Shown here one piece after another: positions 1-13,249 of a DNA stretch of 64,000 nucleotides. This DNA is from Oxyruncus cristatus (lineage: Eukaryota; Chordata; Aves; Passeriformes; Cotingidae): positions 614,769 to 678,768 of the forward strand of contig VXAY01005682.1 of assembly GCA_013399855.1 (NCBI GenBank), in the 5' to 3' direction. The notes under the pieces were generated by a model that was given only the letters and a program-made list of their open reading frames with translations, ran no database searches and had not been told where the DNA came from. Within the stretch, counting starts at the first letter, position 1; the number at the start of each line of letters is the position of its first letter. A program made the position numbers and the translations under genes.

Positions 1-3000
1 GTTCACAATGCTTTTTGTGTATCTTGATCAAGATTAAGCAGACTTTTTTGATCTAAATGTGGTGACTTTAGCTCTTAAACTAAATAGGTGCAAATTTTAT
101 GTTGGCAAAATCAACTGTCCTTTGTTGAATAAATATAGTAATATATTAGCATAATGGATTAACTGAGTGTATCACCTTGCATTATAAATCAACGGTGCTG
201 AACTGAACCCTCCTAAGAACAGGAGAAAATTCTGGGCCAGACCAGGGGTCCATCCAAGCCAATAACCTGCCTCCAGTGGTGTCATAAGCAGATAGCAAGA
301 GAGGACTTTAAGAACAGAGTAAGCATATGCTTCTGTAATTCTTCTGTGATGTTATTCCCAAATAATAACCACGATAAAATTGATAAACTGATATTCATTG
401 ATAAAATTGAATTATTAATTCAGAAATACAGCTTCTAATAGAATTTCACCTTTGAGATGGTCCTTTTGAACTTTGCTGCTGAGTTGAAAACAAATACAGG
501 TTCACATCTCCAATACTAGAGGTAGCAGTATATGGAGATGACAGAGTCCTTTATGCTCTTCTTCAATGTTTTTCAGGGAATCGAGCATCAAAAAAAAAAA
601 AAAAAAGCTTAGGCAATTGAATGAAACCAAAAGATTTTGTTTTATATGGGGATGACATGTTAATCATTTTAATCAGAAGAGAAAGGTAGCACATTAACTT
701 TTTAAAATCAAAGCAAGACACCTAAGTGTCTGCCAGAAGGAGTTAATTTTTGCCCAGGGCTGTTCTCTGTAACTGCTCGTGGGGAATCCCAGAGCTTTGA
801 GACACCTGAAACAAGGCTTTCATGACATGTAACAGGGTTTGCTGATGTCCTCTGGGCTAGGAGCCAAAGTCAGGAGGCAGGAAAGTGCTGACTGTGAGAG
901 CAGGTAGCTGCTGCTGGTGTCGGGGAATTGTGGTGGGTAGAAAGAGAAAGAACTGAAGCGTCTTGATTCCTGCTTTTCTTCTGGGCTTTGTGAGCTGGGC
1001 TTTGTGGGCACATGCCTGGCACTTCCTACTCGCCCTTGGGAATGCAGGGCACCAGCAGTTTTCAGGGGCTGAATTTAGGACTCTGCTATTTAGCTATCCT
1101 ACAGGTCTATCATGTGCATTCCCGGTGCAATCAGGCATTTCCTTTCTGGTATCATACACATATGACCCTTATACTAGGGTAGGGAAATTTGGAGCTTGTG
1201 TTAATTTTTTGTGGCCTTTGCAATCGTCTGCCCATCCATCTGTCCATCAGTGTTCACTGATAACGATACATTGGCTAATTTTTCTCACCAAGTAAGCAGA
1301 GCAAGTAGGGCTCCTGCAGATGGTGAAATCTGTTTGTTGTTCACATATGCAGGGTGGAAGGCCATTCATTCCTCATGCTGGGCAGTTTTTCCCCACCATC
1401 CAAGCCGAATGGACACACAGGCTATCTGGCATTCCTGCAAGGGCAGGTTCCCTTCAGTGTTTCCTACTGTGTCAGATGCATTCTTCCAACAGCAGACCCC
1501 AAATTAACCTAGAGTCATTTTCCTCTCAGGGTTCCTAAACGAAGATCCTTGCATCTTTTTAAAAGCAAAGTCTTTCTTTGCAGGGAAGAACAGCCTAATT
1601 CATACTCTGCAAGGTAATGTATTGCAGAGTTAACTGATATGAAAAGCTCTGGGAGTGCAAACTGATTTGCTTCTTAAAGGAATACAATTAAACCAGCAAA
1701 TACTCTGTGTCTTTGTGATTTAGTTAGATTTCTTTCTGATGATTTTAGAATAAAAGAAGTTTAGTGGCTGACTGTAGTGGATAATGGTTTCTTAACAGGC
1801 AGCCACTGGAAAAAACAGATGTCCCCCTTCCTGCTCCTTTCCTTAGCTTTTGTATCTGAACTGATGTCATATGGTATGGAATATCCCTCTGGTTAGTTTG
1901 GGTCATCTGGACTGGTTGTGTCCCCTCCCAGGATCTTGCCCTCAACTGGTGAAGGAGTGTTACTGTGCTGATGCTGTGCTTAGCTGTACCCAAAACACTG
2001 GTGTGTTATCAATGCTTTTCTAGCTACCAGTTCAAAGCACAGCACTGTGAGGGCTGCTATGGAGAACTGAACTCCATCTCAGCCAGACCCAATACACTAT
2101 CCCAATCCAGGGAGTGTGGAGTGGCAAATTTTATCTTGATCCGCAAGCACATACAGGAGAAAAGTTCAGAAATAGCTAAAGCGAGATAAAGACACAAACA
2201 AGGTCAAACGTTGGTGTCCTAAATAATAATTCAACTCTATTATCTATGAAAGAGGAGAGAAAGGAGAAAAACGGGGAAGCAGGAAAAAGCCAAGAGCAAT
2301 TCAAAAAGCAGAGGATAGTCACCACCATGGGCCCAGCAGCGTCCCATAGACCTGTTCTTCCTCAGTCCTGTGGTGGGGGAGGTCTCTTTTGGGACAGGTC
2401 AGATGTTTGCTTGTGTAGAGTCTGGGCAGCGCACTTTTAGATAGGCAATGGCAACGGCACGTCCGCCACATACATGTTTACTGCACGTAGGCACTGGAGT
2501 CCACACAGCATTTGCCTGATGCCCTTAAAGTTTATAGGCTGAAGCACTGGTATCCGTGCAGTGCTCGCGTGACCTACCTTGTTTTGCACAAAGTCTGCAG
2601 GTTGAGGTTAACTGAACATCCTGTTTTTGAAACTGCTGTCCAACCACAAGCCTCTTCCAACAACACCCAGGCAATGGCGAAACAAGACAGTTCTCTATTT
2701 TAAAATAGAACAGTCTTCTACAGTGGCGTCTGGATATGTTTCAGAAGCCTGAGTTTGCTGAAGCTTCTGCCCATCTCCATCCCTGCTTTTGCTTCCCTGG
2801 TTTCACCTGAAGGTGCTTTGGCTGATTTAAAAATCTGAATAAAAACTGGGCATTAATTGAAATCAAACCAAGGGACCAGAATGAGAAGGGAGAGGCTGGA
2901 AAGATATTGGTTAATGCCGTCAAGTGATCCAGGCCCCATGAAGCAGTATGTTTTGTCTTTGGCCACCTGCAGCACTTCCCAGCATGAGCAAGGCTGGACT

Positions 3001-6000
3001 TCAAGTCTCCTCAATACCAAGCCTTATCGTCTTCCTGCTGAGATGGAAACCCTTAGCCACCCCAACCACAGCAGCTGTACTGAGCAGACCTCAGAGGGCA
3101 TTTGGTCCTAGGGACCTTTCTCTCAACACGTGCTTGTCAGGCATTTTTCACCTATATGACTCAAGACAATCTGTGGAGTCACCTCAGAGAAGTGGAGTTC
3201 TTGCTTCCTATCAATCATCCCTATGGTCATGAAGTTCCTTTGTCTGTCTGCTAAAGCCAGTTGCATCACTTATGTTGCCTCTCCAGGAGAGGGGGAGAAA
3301 AGAGCATTAAGGTTGAAAGATAACAAAAAAAGTAATGTAAGAAAACATAAAGTTTTGGGGGTTTTCCCCCAGTTTCGTTGGGTATGTGGAGTTCAAGAAA
3401 GTGGAAGAATGGAAAGGGGAGAAATGGTCTTCCCATATGAAAGAAGTAATCTTCATCATTTGATCTTTGGTGACATTTGAAAAGTCAAGTTCATGCAGGG
3501 TAAACAAGAATAAGTTACCTTGCATTCACTGTCGGATGCTGCAGAGTCCACAGTGCCTGACGACTTCTTAGACTACCAGTCAACATATCGAATGACAAAA
3601 TGTTTTTCAGAAATAGGTTGGGCTGAATCTCCTGCCTAGAAAGCTGTGACTGACAGCATCGGTGGGGATTAGAGGAATTTGCGGAGTTTGCAGGCTGGTC
3701 TGGCAAATGGCACCCTAGGGAGCAGTCCTCCAGGGACAATTCCATATAACTGATATGGCATCCATGTGCTGGGAAAAAAAACAAGCTCTCCTAAGGAAAC
3801 CAGGCTCTGCCAACAACAAATCAGAATGAGCTGCTCTGAAAGTCCTCAACACATGAAATTCTGAGTAGATGAACAGCGTGTCACAGATTACATGTAGGGA
3901 AATCATGGGTGATTGTAATACAACAAAAAAAGGAACTGAGAAAGCTACTGAAATCAGCAAACGAGTGAATCTTACCTCAAGAGTTCTTAACCTCATGTCA
4001 AAAATTGTTAGTGGCCTGTTGTATGGGAGATTGTATAATTCCCTTAAACCCCAGAGATCTAGTTTCCACTCAAAAGGGGCACCTGTGGGTGAGAAAATTA
4101 GAGTTCAAAACTGGAGGAACTCATCCTCTGATCAAATCTCTTCCTGTCAGGAGGCGAAACCACCCCAGAGGCACTTTTAAACCTGCACTGTCTGCCTTTA
4201 CATCTTCTCGTTCTTCCTCAAAACGTGGCTCAGGGTGCCCAAGGCAGAAATCCCCATCATCTCCCTGTCCTACCACCCCTTTCTTGTCTGTTCCAAGCAG
4301 GGGAAGTGGGGATCCAGGGCTGAGATCTTCTCTGGCAGCACTGAGCTTCATCTTCCACCCTATCCTGTGCTGTGTGACACATGTTGGAGGGAAGAGCCAC
4401 TGCTATGAATGTGGAGTACCCACTGACATGGTCTTCTTCCCATCACAAATGAGGAAGAGAACCAGAGGCAGACAGAGGAAACCACAGCAAAACAAGGACA
4501 GAGTTGGTGCCTCACCGTGTTCTCTCCCACTGGGTACAGTGGACATTTCAGATTTCAACAGTACCATGTACCTGCTCGTCTACCCCAAGGGGCAGTAAAC
4601 TGGGCCAAAATGATAAGCCCCCAACTTGGAACTGGGGATTGATGCCACCACTCCGCATGAGATATATACTGATGTGGCTTGATGTGCGATCATGTGGCCA
4701 GCCCCGTGGACAGAAAAGGTCTCAGTGGTGAGATCTGAGATCCACAGCTACCCAGGCTGGGACCGTGCATTGCACCTTGATACAAATGGAGTTAAGGAGT
4801 CATGGAGCAGTAGGGTTGGATGTGGACAGAGGAAATCCACTCTCTACACCAAGTTTACATAACAAATTAGAGGTAGAAATATAATGACTGCAGCTTTTCC
4901 CAAAGCCTCTCTTTAGCAAGTCCTTCAGCAGAGCCCTAACAAAGTCATCACAGGGCCCTGGTTTTCCTTGTGAAACAGAGGGAACTTCTCCAGGCATATT
5001 TGTGTATAAAGAAATTGACAGGTCAAGTTGCACAACCTTGTACAACTGTTAGATCTTGGCAGTCTGTGGCACTGTCCAATCAGCCCCAATACTATATGCC
5101 TGTGACAAGGGTAGGGGCACCACAGGCAGAAAGTACCTTATGATGTCCCTTGAGATGAGGACAACCTCTTGCCACTCACAAAATGGAATCTGAAAAATAG
5201 GAATCACTTCCAGATTCCCCTTCCTGAGTCATGCTCACATTTTAAACTCCATATCTTCAAATAAAGAAGAAACAAAAATCTATCTAAATGGAAGAGTAAA
5301 GGAGCCCCTTGGGACTGAAGTAATCACTAATAATTTGTTGATAAACTTAAGTTGTTCATAGGTAGCTGCCTCCAGCCTCTAGGCAGATAATGTGTATGTC
5401 TACGTGTGTGGACACAAACACTTGGCATCTGCGTGTGAGTCTGTATGTACAAACTAGGCCTCACCACCTGTCACCTTTTCCAAATTTTCTTCTCTTTCAT
5501 CACAAAATGACAGTATTTGCTTAAGTGCTAGAAGAAAAGCGGAGGGGCAAAATCATGTTCTTTACCATGCACATCCAAAATTCTTGTATACACCAGGAAA
5601 ACAGAATTGCCCTCATATCACAGGCTGAGGTCTCATTCCCTCAAGTGCAATCAAATGAACTGCTGTTGCTGTGGAGCTTGGCTAAAAACATCTCTCTGCA
5701 TTCTGCTAATTCAGGCCTTTTATGCCTGCTGTTCTCATTATTGTGCTCTTGTTTTTCCGAGTGTTGAAATCTCACTCGGACATTTATAGTTTTATCTGTA
5801 CTCAAATACACAATCAACCGCCACAGGCAGCACCAGCCGGGAACTGAATCACATCCTTGCCTGTGTCATGTTTTCAAATTCCAGCAGAATACATTGATAC
5901 CAAAATGATCCCATGGCTGAAATCCAGATGCTATGAAAGTTGATCATGCAGAAGAGGCAAACTCACGCTGGTCTTCATTTACACCTTCATCTCCCCAGTC

Positions 6001-9000
6001 ACACTCTCTTCTCCTGAACCTTTCATGCATTTCCAGGGATAAATGTTGTTCCCAGTACATCCCCTTCCACCAGCATCACAGCATCATTTAATTTAGTGCC
6101 TGTAGAAGTGCCATTACACAGGCCACTTCTTTTCACCTGCCACATCATCATTCAGGAGGTTGGCAGGATATTGTAAAAGCTGGAAGTTCGCATGCTATTG
6201 AAGGGAAAAGAAGGAGGTGCTCACAAGGAAGGAAATGTCACCCCAAGGGCCGGATGAAGAAATGTTAGGTTAAACTACAGAGGGACTTAAAGTGACTGCT
6301 CCAGACACAGAGTGGTCACCAGCCTGTCCTTTCTCACTGCCTTCACACAGGTGGCTTTTCCTCCTGCCACCGTGCTGAACCTGTTGTTTGTTTCACTGCT
6401 TTGCTGAGTGCTCACAGTGAGCAGCGGGTGAGGCAGGTCAGAGGGGCTGCTGATGGGAGGCAGCGAGTGTGTGCTGCGATGTGCTCTGCCCCTGAGAGCA
6501 CAACCCTGTTTACTAGAATGAGGATTCATTGTTGAAAGAAATTCTTCAGAGGTAAGTTTTCTCACTGGATTTCATTTAGTGCCTCTGAGATGCAGCAGAG
6601 CACTTAAGACATCTGGCAAGAGCCTCAGGTAAGCAGCAGCAGCAGCAACTGCATGTGTCAGTTTATCCCCTCTCCATGTGATAATGAAACTGTAGTGACA
6701 TCTTTTTGTCTCTGCTACCCAAGTTCTCATAAAATGCCAGCATTGCCCCAGGGGAAGTTAGGCATTTATATTCTTAGCATCCTTATCAGCCATCCCAACT
6801 GGATCTCAGTGCTACCAGGCAGCAATAAGTGAAGATCTTAGGCTTTTTATCTTCTAAATGCTTAGGGTGAGGTTGATCCTTCACTGAAAAAAAGATGTCA
6901 ATCCCAAGCAAGTTATCTAATCTCTACCTATCAACACTGAAGTGTGGGTGGGAATTTCCTGAAGATGATCCAGCAATTGGTATTGGACATTGCAGTCGGA
7001 AGGCTAGTTTAGGCTGAGTTGGATAACTTCCTTTGGAGAAGAAAATAAACTTAAGCATCAGTAGAGATTAGGTCCATCATCGAGTGTCTCTGGAAGTGCC
7101 TGCATTTCAGGTGACACCTGCTCCCCACTGTTTCCTCAGTAAGTTCCAGACAGAGAATGGCTGCTTGAGACTCATGGCCATTTCCCAGGCCATCTTCCTA
7201 GCAGAAATGACAGAAGCCTCCAGAAGAGCTCTTTGCTGCCTGAAAGGCAAGTTACCACATGCTGAAGTTTCTATTATACTGGGACATAATGGAATTTGCA
7301 AATGCCCGACAGAGCAAAGAACAGTTTGTCATTTAGTTCAGCATTTCTGCCTGTGGAGCTGTTCGATGGGACTCCATAGTCCCTTTGATGCTCTTCTCAA
7401 GACTGAAAACTCTTCTGCCATGTCCCAGTCCCTACTCTGGGTGTCTGCCAGCCCCATGCTTTCTACAGCTGATTGGCACCTCCCTGCTGTCATTCCTGGT
7501 CAGATCCTGACTTCATTTTTTACCCATCCTTATCTTTAGCAAAGACTGGAGTATTTTTCTTCCATCAGTGGAAATAAGTGGTGTAAGCCTGAAGGTGGAA
7601 TATATTGCCCAGAAATTTGAGATCAGCAGAAGTGCAAGTTAGGCAAATTAAAAAGAGTAGGCAGAGCTTTTGACTAGAGGTAGTACAGGAGCAGAAGCAT
7701 CCTCTCCAGGAGTTGCTCCTCATTCTGTGGTATTTTTTTGCATGTCACTTGAAGAACTAAGACTCAGAGGTCTGGCTTTGTATCCCTGCTCCCTGCTGGC
7801 CATTTCTTCCCCTGAAACAAAAAGAAATACTTTCATCACCTGACCAAAGGGGTCAGGATACCCTGTTCTTGTCCTACATGGAGCCAGTCCTGCTCTCCAG
7901 CTTTAGGGAAGTGAGTCAGGATTAATAATTGTGTTCAATATGTTTCTGTTTCCAGATAGTGCATTTTTTGTGAAGGTATTTTGTGAGTATGATGTATAAG
8001 TCACTGTGGGATGCAGCAGAATGTTTTGGCCTTGCAGCTTGGAGGTACCATGTTCATCTTCTCTCTGCCTGTAAAACATGCAGCCCAGAGACATGATGAA
8101 TGCTTTGCAGAAGCTCAACTTGAAACTCCGGAGAAGTTCCTTGGAAGTGTTTCTAAACAAGACACTCATTTTGTTAGTTAAACAAAAGAAGATAATCCTT
8201 CCAGACCTCCTTACCCCTTTTTCCCCCCACCTCTCCTCACTTTCCAGACTTACGTCCAAAGCCTCCAAAGAGAGGATTGATTGGAGACTGGTATGAGCTA
8301 AAGTCGCCATTCTCAGCTTCACAGCACCCAGCCTTCATCACAGCCTGTGCCCGTATCTGGCAAGCTGATAGTCATGTCTGGGCATCCAGAGTACACAGGC
8401 CAAGGGGAACCAACGGGCAGGGGTAGCTTAAGGGCACAAACCTTTTGCAAGAGAAGTATCTTGTCTGCTGGCTGTGCCGGGAGCAAACTTGCCTAGTGCT
8501 ATGCCATGAATTATCCCCCACTTGTAATTCATCCTGTGTCTTGCACTTGTCCCCTGCTCTGTTTATCAAATCTGTTGGTCCCGCTGCTACCCAAGGACTG
8601 TATAAATTAGTTCATCAGCCACAGGCCAGAGTCTCACCAGGGAAGGGAAGAAGTGAATGGATAAAAGTACTGTAAAACTCCACAGATAACACAGTTTTGA
8701 TTAGGAAGAGTGCTAACTTTTGCATCCACTTTCAAGCCCATTAGAATAGCTGTTTGTATTCCTTATTACTTAAATTGAGACACTTAGCTTGAAGAGGCTG
8801 TAGTGAATAAAGCCCTTTGTTAGTAAGGCATTTGGATCTTCATTCTTGCACCAGTCCTGGCTGCGCTACTCTTCAGAATCAAGCATGAATGGTTAGTTAA
8901 TACCAGCTAAGTATTCAGCCCCGTAGTATTCATAGCTGGGGCTTTGCTTTTCAGGGCACGGAAGTCACAAAACCCAGAATTGCCGTAGTGAGTCCAGAGC

Positions 9001-12000
9001 TGAGTCTGGAAAGAGGATTTTACAGAATTCCATTTCCTGGCTGGGTAGGAATGGCTGGAAGAACAGTGCCTTTGTACCGTTTGGCACATCAGCCCCAGGG
9101 GCTTGGCAGGGGCCTTGGTGGTGCAAGTTACCCCATCCCCGCCTCTAAATGAGCAGAAACTCCTGGGTGGAGGCAGGGATTTGTCATCTCAGGAGAGGCA
9201 TCAGTGTAGACTGCGATGTCTGTAGCAGCCAGGAAGCAGAGAGCATGTCCATCACGGGCACTGTGGACATTCAGGACAGGGCTGTTTAGTGAAAGGAGGG
9301 ACAACACAAGACTCACACATCCTGCCTTGCCCTAGTTTACATCCTAGCACACCGTAAATGTGACCACAATTTTAACCAAAATTTGTTGGGGTATTTTCCT
9401 TACTCAGTATTTTTATCTGAAATACATTTTTTTCTCAAATTAGCTAGAATTTTTTCCTGTTTCTGAGGAATTTTAACGATGGTGAAAACCTGTCTCATTT
9501 GAACCAAAAACATGTCAAAAATGAAGACTGAGTTTGTTTTGATGCCTGAGGTTCCAGTGCTGTGGTTGGCAGCAATTACCAAGAGGGTCTGCAAAAGATA
9601 TCACTGTCTGTACTTGTTTGATTGTAGGCTTAGGTGGACAGTCCTTCTAAGCAGACAAGTATTTCTTTCAGCTAACTTCTTCAACACTAAATCTTTTTAG
9701 ATTTAGTGACCATTGTTTTCACCTTTTCTACAACACTAAGGAAAAGCTGGTGAAACTGGGTCTGACTTAGCTTTCTGATCTACACAAGCCATTTTTTGTG
9801 TCCCATGGATTTTGCTAGAGCCCAGACATCCCTGATGTGGAAACACCCAACAGAATGTAATTTCTTTGTGTCAGGCATCAAGTGGACTGGGTCATAAGTA
9901 GCTGGATTAGTACTAAAACCAAGGGACTTCCTCAAAGTGAACAGATATATCAAAGACCTGATCTCTACTTAGAAAGAAAAAAAAACCAAGAAAAACTGTT
10001 TATTAGTTGCCAGATGCTAAACTATTACATTTGGCCTCAGTTGCATTTTGTGTACTAAGTCTTTTCAGATCCATTTAGCTTAAACCTGCAGAAATGCTGT
10101 GATTTGCATATAGTGCCATTGAGTAGTATGTGATGTTTTTGCTAATTAGGGAATAGCATCAAAGAATTTTCTTAGTGATAAGCAAATCCTTTCACTGATG
10201 GAGGATGGTCTCTGTGTTGATGGTTTTTCCATCTCAATGGAAAGCTTTCTGAATAGAATAAAGGAATAACATAAGGTTATCCTCCCCATGTGCCCTTACC
10301 AGTCTACACTCGGAATTCCATATTGGAGGGATTTGATTTTGCTAAATCACAAAATATGCATTAGGTTAAGATACACTAAAATACACTCATTTTAGATAAT
10401 TTGTTGGAAACTAGAATTTCTGTGAAAGCACGGGCCTGTTCCCCAAGCAAAATCATGCTGTATCATAATGTCAGGAGATGCCAAATTCAGTAAGTTCATG
10501 GTAGTGTGTGTCTAGTGTATGACTAATACAAGACATGTAGTTTTGGCTGGGTTTTCACCATAGGTCAAATACTTTCACGAAGCTCGGGGATGTGCTCAGA
10601 GAGCTTATCAAGAAAAAATCCCGCTGTTTGTGAGCAAGTTTGTCACTAGGTTGAAGATCCTATCAGGAAAAAGGCTGTTAGTATTTGACAAATCAGCTTT
10701 CTGAATCCCTTTGGGTTGCTCAACTCATCATTTTTGGTAGATCCGACCTCTTCTATTGAAGAAAGCAAAACATACTGTCAAATTTTCAGTTTATTTGACA
10801 TTTTGATTAATGTTTTATTCTCCCTTTGAGTTTCCATCTGTTTTTAAGTGAAAAAAAATGCTCACTTGAAACTCTACAAAGTTTCATTTAAAAAAGGTAA
10901 ACCCAAATGTTGCAGAATTTTCCGTAACAATGTGACATTTCAGAAATGTCAAATTTAAATGTTCATCATTTTTAAACTTTCCCTCCATTTGGGGGGTTGA
11001 AAATGTTTACCTCGGTTTATCCAAAAGCTCAAATAGCTCCAGTGTTGTGCATTTACCTGAGCCTGACAAACCTGACCTAAGTTCAGAAGTAGGAGCCTTT
11101 CTGTTCAAGACTAGTGATGGACAGCAGGTGCTTGAAGACAATCTTCAAGGAGGGCTGAATGACCAGCTCTTTCTAAGGCTTTCTCTGCTTTCCTTGCCTT
11201 TTAAGTAACCCTAACGAATATATCCATGATCCCCAAATCCCCTGGAATTTTTCTGGAAAGGGCTGCTCTTTTGAGTGTTTCGAAGTCCCAGGCAAGGAGC
11301 TCATGAAATTCTTGATCATCCTGCTGAGAGGCTTGTCTGGACATCCTTTGCAAAATGAGTAGGATGCTTTCCCCACCTAAACTAAAGGACATGACAGCCT
11401 GGCCTTGTTTATATTTTGCTGTTTTGAAATTATATTTTACCTCCAGCCTGCAGCCTAGTTCTGTCTCTCCTTTAATATGCGTTGTTTGACATTGTTTCGG
11501 CCTGAAACATTTATAAAGCATTATGCTTAAAAAATCAGGTTGATGAATGCAAAGAGACAGTTCTCTTAATAAAGGCATTGGCAGAAGGGCCATAAGTTTG
11601 GTTTTTTTTTCAGTGGGGAAGGTTGCCATTTGGCTGCTGTAAATTGCTCTGAGTAGCAAGGTAGTAAAAAAAAAAAACAACATAAAGACAAAAATAGAGT
11701 AATAGATGACACTGAAGAAGAAACTGTCCCAGCAAATTGAGCATTTGTGGAGACATACAATTAAAACATTGTGAATTCCTCACTTATTGTAATGAGGGAA
11801 GGAAGACTGTCTCAGAACTTACGGAGCTCATACGCTTCTACAAGACTTACCTTGTAGGTGACAGATTTGTTACTGCCTGACGGATGACCTTTGCTGATAC
11901 CACACCACGGTCTATAAAACTGACACCCTCCTTTGAGATGCCATTGGTTCCATCACCATTCTATTGTGTAAATAACCTCATTTGACTAAAAAAGTGTCTG

Positions 12001-12122
12001 ATTCCTAACCGGTTCACTCTCATATCCCAGGATCATGTTTCAGCCAAGAAATTAGCATCACGTCTTCATTTCCAGGTCAAACAAATAAATATATTGCATT
12101 GTTGTTGTCGTATCTCTTGCAG
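1..12122 (+). other. SYNDIG1: Probable last intron of SYNDIG1 (partial, runs off the left edge)
   Basis: No exon was recognised here. The assignment rests on the splice acceptor at the right end, directly before the terminal SYNDIG1 exon. The preceding SYNDIG1 exon, which should encode the first hydrophobic CD225 segment, was looked for by eye and not found, so the intron should extend beyond base 1. The sequence is AT-rich and unique-looking, with a poly(A) run at 590-606 and a short perfect inverted repeat at 10933-10951. No transposon was recognised. Open frames up to about 160 codons (for example 11201-11683 minus and 7084-7539 plus) show no protein-family signature and look like chance. 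Confidence 0.8.
12102..12122 (+). promoter_or_regulatory. SYNDIG1: 3' splice site of the SYNDIG1 terminal exon
   Basis: A T-rich stretch ends in TCTCTTGCAG, with the AG at 12121-12122. Protein similarity to SYNDIG1 begins with the next codon (ACA, Thr at 12123), so the intron is inferred to be phase 0. The reading frame is open leftward past the AG, but the residues it would encode do not look like SYNDIG1, which supports placing the boundary here. Confidence 0.88.
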
Positions 12123-12281
12123 ACAAACAAAGCAGTAGCCAAGGGGGACTTCCACCATGCAAGCTCCAGCTCCCGGCGAGCACTCTTCCTGGCTGTCCTG
12201 TCCATCACAATTGGAACTGGCATTTACGTTGGGGTGGCCGTGGCTCTCATTGCCTACCTCTCCAAAAACAATCATTTATGA
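12123..12281 (+). CDS. SYNDIG1: SYNDIG1 terminal coding exon (C-terminal 52 residues)
   Basis: SYNDIG1 (TMEM90B) is a type II membrane protein of the CD225/dispanin family. It binds AMPA receptors and promotes excitatory synapse maturation. The exon encodes 52 residues and a TGA stop at 12279-12281. It starts TNKAVAKGD, has a Ser-rich linker and an Arg-Arg pair (exon residues 18-19), then a hydrophobic segment (about residues 20-46) containing SITIGTG and [11 protein letters not shown], and ends SKNNHL. This matches the mammalian SYNDIG1 C-terminus as I remember it, with only a few conservative differences. The paralogue SYNDIG1L is less likely because of the SKNNHL ending. The frame is intact and purifying selection is plausible. 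The rest of the protein (about 200 residues, including the acidic N-terminal region) lies outside the window. Confidence 0.96.
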   Translation, partial: TNKAVAKGDFHHASSSSRRALFLAVLSITIGTGIYVGVAVALIAYLSKNNHL

Positions 12282-12508
12282 GCCTCAGGAAAGGGGTGAG
12301 AACCAGCCACCCGGCACCTGAACTGCAGAAGTCCCCAGCGGATCAGACTGCATTACTGTCCAAAAAGATCAAGAGACAAACCACCTTCTGGGGACAGGTA
12401 CAGGATGAGAGGGGCTTGTGCATTATTGTAGGGTGGGAAGCTGTCTGGGCTTGGCCTAGTTCCACCTTTTGTGATGCACAAGTCTTGCTTCTCTTCATGA
12501 ACCCCTGT

Positions 12509-12617
12509 ACGAGAAGGAAGGAAAGAATGAAAGAGTAAAAGAGAGAAAAAGAAAGAAAATAAAGAAAGAAAAAAGAAAAAATAAAAGGAAGGAAGCTGGG
12601 GGAGGGTGGAGAGGGGT
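12509..12617 (+). repeat. SYNDIG1: Purine-rich (GA/A) tract in the 3' UTR
   Basis: About 110 bases are almost entirely A and G on the + strand, made of GGAA, GAAA and GAGA blocks with very few pyrimidines. Two AATAAA hexamers (12558-12563 and 12580-12585) lie inside it. The phenylalanine- and serine-rich minus-strand frames of 130-141 codons here are translations of the tract and not genes. Confidence 0.9.
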
Positions 12618-12941
12618 GTTTTGCCTTTGCCTTCTTTGCAATACAGCGTTTGCAAGCAGCTGGCAAACTGAGCTGTTCTCTTAATACCTTCTTGGTGACC
12701 TGAACTTTGCAGCCAGCATGAGCTTGTCCTTTGCTTGTTAAGCACGGCACTGAGATCTGGGAAAGCACGGACAGTGGCTGGTTCTATGAAAAAGCATTAT
12801 AACAACAGGAGGAAGACCATGGCTTTTACTGTGTTTTGAATGCAGGACTCATTTGCCTATGAATGAAGCAAACACCTCAGCCTAGAGTGGTATTGCCTAC
12901 TCTTCTTTTGTGGGGTAGGTTTCCATGGGAGGAGAAAAGGA

Positions 12942-12947
12942 AATAAA
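12942..12947 (+). promoter_or_regulatory. SYNDIG1: Candidate polyadenylation signal AATAAA
   Basis: This is a canonical hexamer about 660 bases after the stop codon. It is followed within 10-45 bases by T-rich and GT-rich sequence (TTGTTGTTTTTGG), the usual downstream element. I prefer it to the hexamers inside the purine tract because of this downstream context. Hexamers at 13006 and 13229 remain alternatives. Confidence 0.5.
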
Positions 12948-13249
12948 AAGTATATTTCTTTCCTTTTGTTGTTTTTGGATCAAGGTGTGACCCACATGTC
13001 CACGTAATAAAGAACTGGTGAGGTTACTTCATGACTTGGCTCCACAGACTGAGCGCAAGGTTGAAGAACATGAGATCTGTTGTAAAATGAATTCCTCCAT
13101 CCAGTCACATTGTGATAACAGCATTTTCCTGTGGCATATTGCTCGTTTGGGTTGCTCTGCCTTACTGTGGAGACCTGCATAGCAGTCAGTGCAAGAAACC
13201 TGGGGGGAAAAATGTAAACTGAAGTACTAATAAATTTTTTAATTAAAAA

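Larger units (their letters stand above)
12282..12965 (+). other. SYNDIG1: SYNDIG1 3' UTR (end inferred)
   Basis: This follows the stop codon directly and shows no conserved coding frame. The end is inferred from AATAAA at 12942-12947 followed by a T- and GT-rich stretch (about 12956-12990). Alternative AATAAA hexamers at 12558, 12580, 13006 and 13229 mean shorter or longer transcripts are possible. No transcript evidence is available. Confidence 0.55.

Noticed and set aside
4005..4598. 197-codon plus-strand frame in the SYNDIG1 intron
   Set aside because: No family motif, low-complexity Ser/Pro/Arg composition, and it overlaps other frames. It is treated as chance.
12343..12768. Minus-strand frames of 130-141 codons rich in Phe, Ser and Leu
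   Set aside because: They are the complement of the purine tract in the SYNDIG1 3' UTR.
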